Shown in pieces: positions 3,784-5,497 of a stretch of 5,497 nucleotides of DNA (position 1 is the stretch's first letter; each line of letters opens with the position of its first letter). Under the pieces are notes generated by a model. It had not been told where the DNA came from. It searched no databases and saw nothing but the letters and a program-made list of their open reading frames with translations. A program made the position numbers and the translations under genes. Source of the DNA: Candidatus Heimdallarchaeota archaeon (lineage in GTDB: Archaea; Asgardarchaeota; Heimdallarchaeia; Heimdallarchaeales; Heimdallarchaeaceae); NCBI GenBank assembly GCA_023139025.1, contig JAGLOH010000161.1:1-5497 (forward strand), given 5' to 3'.

Positions 3784-5497
3784 ATGTCAAAAGTAATAGA
3801 TGCAGCTAGTGGTAAAAGATTGAGAAGTCCTATTGGTGTTATTCTAGGACATGTAGATTCAGGTAAAACAAGTTTATTAGATAAAGTAAGAGGAACTGCT
3901 GTTCAAGCTAGAGAAGCTGCAGGAATAACTCAACACGTTGGAGCATCTTTCTTTCCATCTCAAACAATAATTGATGTCTGTGGTCCTTTGATGAAGACTT
4001 CAAAAATCAAACTTGACATTCCAGGTTTATTGATTGTTGATACTCCCGGCCACGCAGCATTTATGAATCTCAGGAAAAGAGGTGCTTCTGTTGCAGATAT
4101 AGCTATCCTTGTTGTCGATGTTACAAGGGGTTTTCAAGCTCAAACTTATGAATCTCTTGATATTTTACGTGCTCGTAAAACACCTTTCATTATTGCAGCA
4201 AATAAAATTGATAGAATTTCTTCTTGGAAATCTATTCCTGGAGCTACTTTTACTGAAACTTATTCCAAGCAAATTCCAAAAGCAAAAGAGGACATGGATA
4301 ATAGAATCTATGATATCATGGGTGAACTATCTGCATTAAGGATGGAAGGTTTCAGATATGATCAGGTCAAGGACTTCAAAAAAGCTATTGCTATTGTTCC
4401 AACTAGTGCTAAAACTGGTGAAGGAATACCAGATTTGTTCTTAGTGCTAGCTGGATTAACTCAGCAATTTATGATGCAAAAACTAGAATATAGTGAAGGA
4501 CCTGGAATAGGTACAGTTCTAGAGGTGAAAGATGAAGAAGGATTAGGAACAACAATTGATGTCATTCTTTATGATGGTGTAATAAAGAAGACGGATAAAA
4601 TCGTTGTTGGTGGAAGAGAAAAACCAGCCTTGATAAAGATTCGTGCTCTTCTTGAACCCAAAGAACTGGATGAAATGAGAGATCCAAAAGATAAATTCAA
4701 AGGAGTAGACAAAATTTATGCCTCAGCTGGTGTTAAGATTGCAGCACATGGTCTTGAAGATGCTTTAGCAGGAGCCCCATTACGAGTAGCACCTGTAGGC
4801 AAAGAAGATGAAGTATTCAAAGAAGTTGAAGCAGAATTAGAAAGCTTTAGAATTGAAACAAAAACCAATGGTGTTATTCTAAAAGTAGACACTTTGGGGA
4901 GTTTAGAAGCATTAGTAGATATGATAAAAGAGAAAAATATTCCTATTCAGAAAGCTGATATCGGTGATGTCACAAAGATTGACGTAATTGATGCAGCAAT
5001 AGTTGCAAACAAAACACCTGAATTTGCAGCAATTCTCTGTTTTAATGTAGATGTACTTCCAGGTGCACAAGAAGAAGTAGAAGTGAATGGTATCCAAGTA
5101 TTTAATGAAAGAGTCATTTACAATCTTATTGATAATTTTGAAAGATGGATGATTGATACAAAAGATGCTATTAAATCTGAATCTCTTAAAGATTTAACAA
5201 TGCCTGGTAAAATAACCATTTTACCTAACCACACTTTTCGAGCAAATAAACCTGCTATTGTTGGTGTAGAGGTTGTAGGCGGTCGTATTAAAACTACTCA
5301 AATGCTTATACGAGAAGATGGACAGAGGGTAGGAAGAATTCGTCAAATACAAGATAATCAGGAAACAATTGGAGAAGCTACTAAAGGAAAACAAGTTGCT
5401 ATTTCTATTAGAGGACCTACTGTGGGGAGACAAATCAAAGAAGAAGATTCATTATATGTTGATGTTCCTGAGAAACATGCTGTTTTACTTATGAAAA
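3784..5497 (+). CDS. infB: translation initiation factor aIF5B (IF2/eIF5B family), 3' end missing
   Basis: GTPase that promotes ribosomal subunit joining and initiator tRNA placement. The frame is open from the ATG (GTGAT at 3776-3780 upstream) for 571 codons to the window edge; archaeal homologues suggest about 20-30 codons are missing. The G domain (about 1-225) has G1 GHVDSGKT (22-29), switch-I GITQHVGA (47-54), G3 DTPGH (86-90), G4 NKID (140-143) and G5 TSAK (207-210). Domain II begins at EGPGIGTVLEVKDEEGLGTT (238-257). Domain III contains TNGVILKVDTLGSLEAL (361-377). Domain IV contains FRANKPAIVGVEVVGG (485-500). There is no long N-terminal extension as in eIF5B, and no intein. G1 has Ser where other archaeal aIF5B proteins usually have His (GHVDHGKT) and eukaryotic eIF5B has Thr. 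The ndk neighbour is conserved in archaea. Confidence 0.96.
   Translation, partial: MSKVIDAASGKRLRSPIGVILGHVDSGKTSLLDKVRGTAVQAREAAGITQHVGASFFPSQTIIDVCGPLMKTSKIKLDIPGLLIVDTPGHAAFMNLRKRGASVADIAILVVDVTRGFQAQTYESLDILRARKTPFIIAANKIDRISSWKSIPGATFTETYSKQIPKAKEDMDNRIYDIMGELSALRMEGFRYDQVKDFKKAIAIVPTSAKTGEGIPDLFLVLAGLTQQFMMQKLEYSEGPGIGTVLEVKDEEGLGTTIDVILYDGVIKKTDKIVVGGREKPALIKIRALLEPKELDEMRDPKDKFKGVDKIYASAGVKIAAHGLEDALAGAPLRVAPVGKEDEVFKEVEAELESFRIETKTNGVILKVDTLGSLEALVDMIKEKNIPIQKADIGDVTKIDVIDAAIVANKTPEFAAILCFNVDVLPGAQEEVEVNGIQVFNERVIYNLIDNFERWMIDTKDAIKSESLKDLTMPGKITILPNHTFRANKPAIVGVEVVGGRIKTTQMLIREDGQRVGRIRQIQDNQETIGEATKGKQVAISIRGPTVGRQIKEEDSLYVDVPEKHAVLLMK

Noticed and set aside
4109..4339. Second + strand frame inside infB
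   Set aside because: The aIF5B frame is continuous with intact G-domain motifs across the region, so this is an out-of-frame shadow.
4912..5433. Two short minus-strand frames opposite the 3' half of infB
   Set aside because: Their low-complexity translations lie opposite conserved domains III and IV of aIF5B.

Overview
This AT-rich window comes from an archaeal chromosome. It carries archaeal or archaeal/eukaryotic-type ribosomal proteins (S2, L7Ae, S28e, L24e), isopentenyl phosphate kinase and aIF5B, all on the + strand. Its ribosome binding sites are built around GGTGA, which pairs with the archaeal 16S rRNA 3' end. The gene set and order (rpsB then mvk-ipk; L7Ae-rps28e-rpl24e-ndk-infB) are classic archaeal arrangements. 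A threonine-like serine in the aIF5B P-loop and the AT-rich, non-thermophile-looking composition would fit an Asgard-type lineage, but this is only a weak guess.

Layout: (1) 1-335 is the C-terminal half of ribosomal protein S2, cut by the window edge. (2) 394-2158 is a two-gene isoprenoid unit, mevalonate kinase and isopentenyl phosphate kinase, overlapping by 14 nt. (3) 2159-2236 is a short leader with a candidate promoter and a candidate kink-turn hairpin that includes the Shine-Dalgarno sequence of the next gene. (4) 2237-3031 is a tight ribosomal unit: L7Ae, S28e (GTG start) and L24e. (5) 3032-3162 is a spacer with a T-tract and an inverted repeat. (6) 3163-3612 is nucleoside diphosphate kinase, probably starting at TTG. 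(7) 3613-3783 is a spacer with a T-rich putative terminator and a small hairpin next to the infB ribosome binding site. (8) 3784-5497 is aIF5B, open at the right edge with perhaps 20-30 codons missing.

The genes work in two processes. S2, L7Ae, S28e, L24e and aIF5B serve ribosome assembly and subunit joining, and NDK maintains GTP and the other NTPs. MVK and IPK are the first and last kinases of the archaeal version of the mevalonate route to isopentenyl diphosphate, needed for ether lipids.

I see no mobile element, CRISPR array, tRNA, defence system or unknown gene, so the coding content is ordinary housekeeping. The most rewarding signal is non-coding: a K-turn-like element directly before the gene for the K-turn-binding protein L7Ae, placed so that binding would hide the ribosome binding site. 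Autoregulation of this kind has been reported in other archaea. The details here (bulge size, A/C pair, a Glu-to-Lys change in the L7Ae recognition loop) are worth testing.
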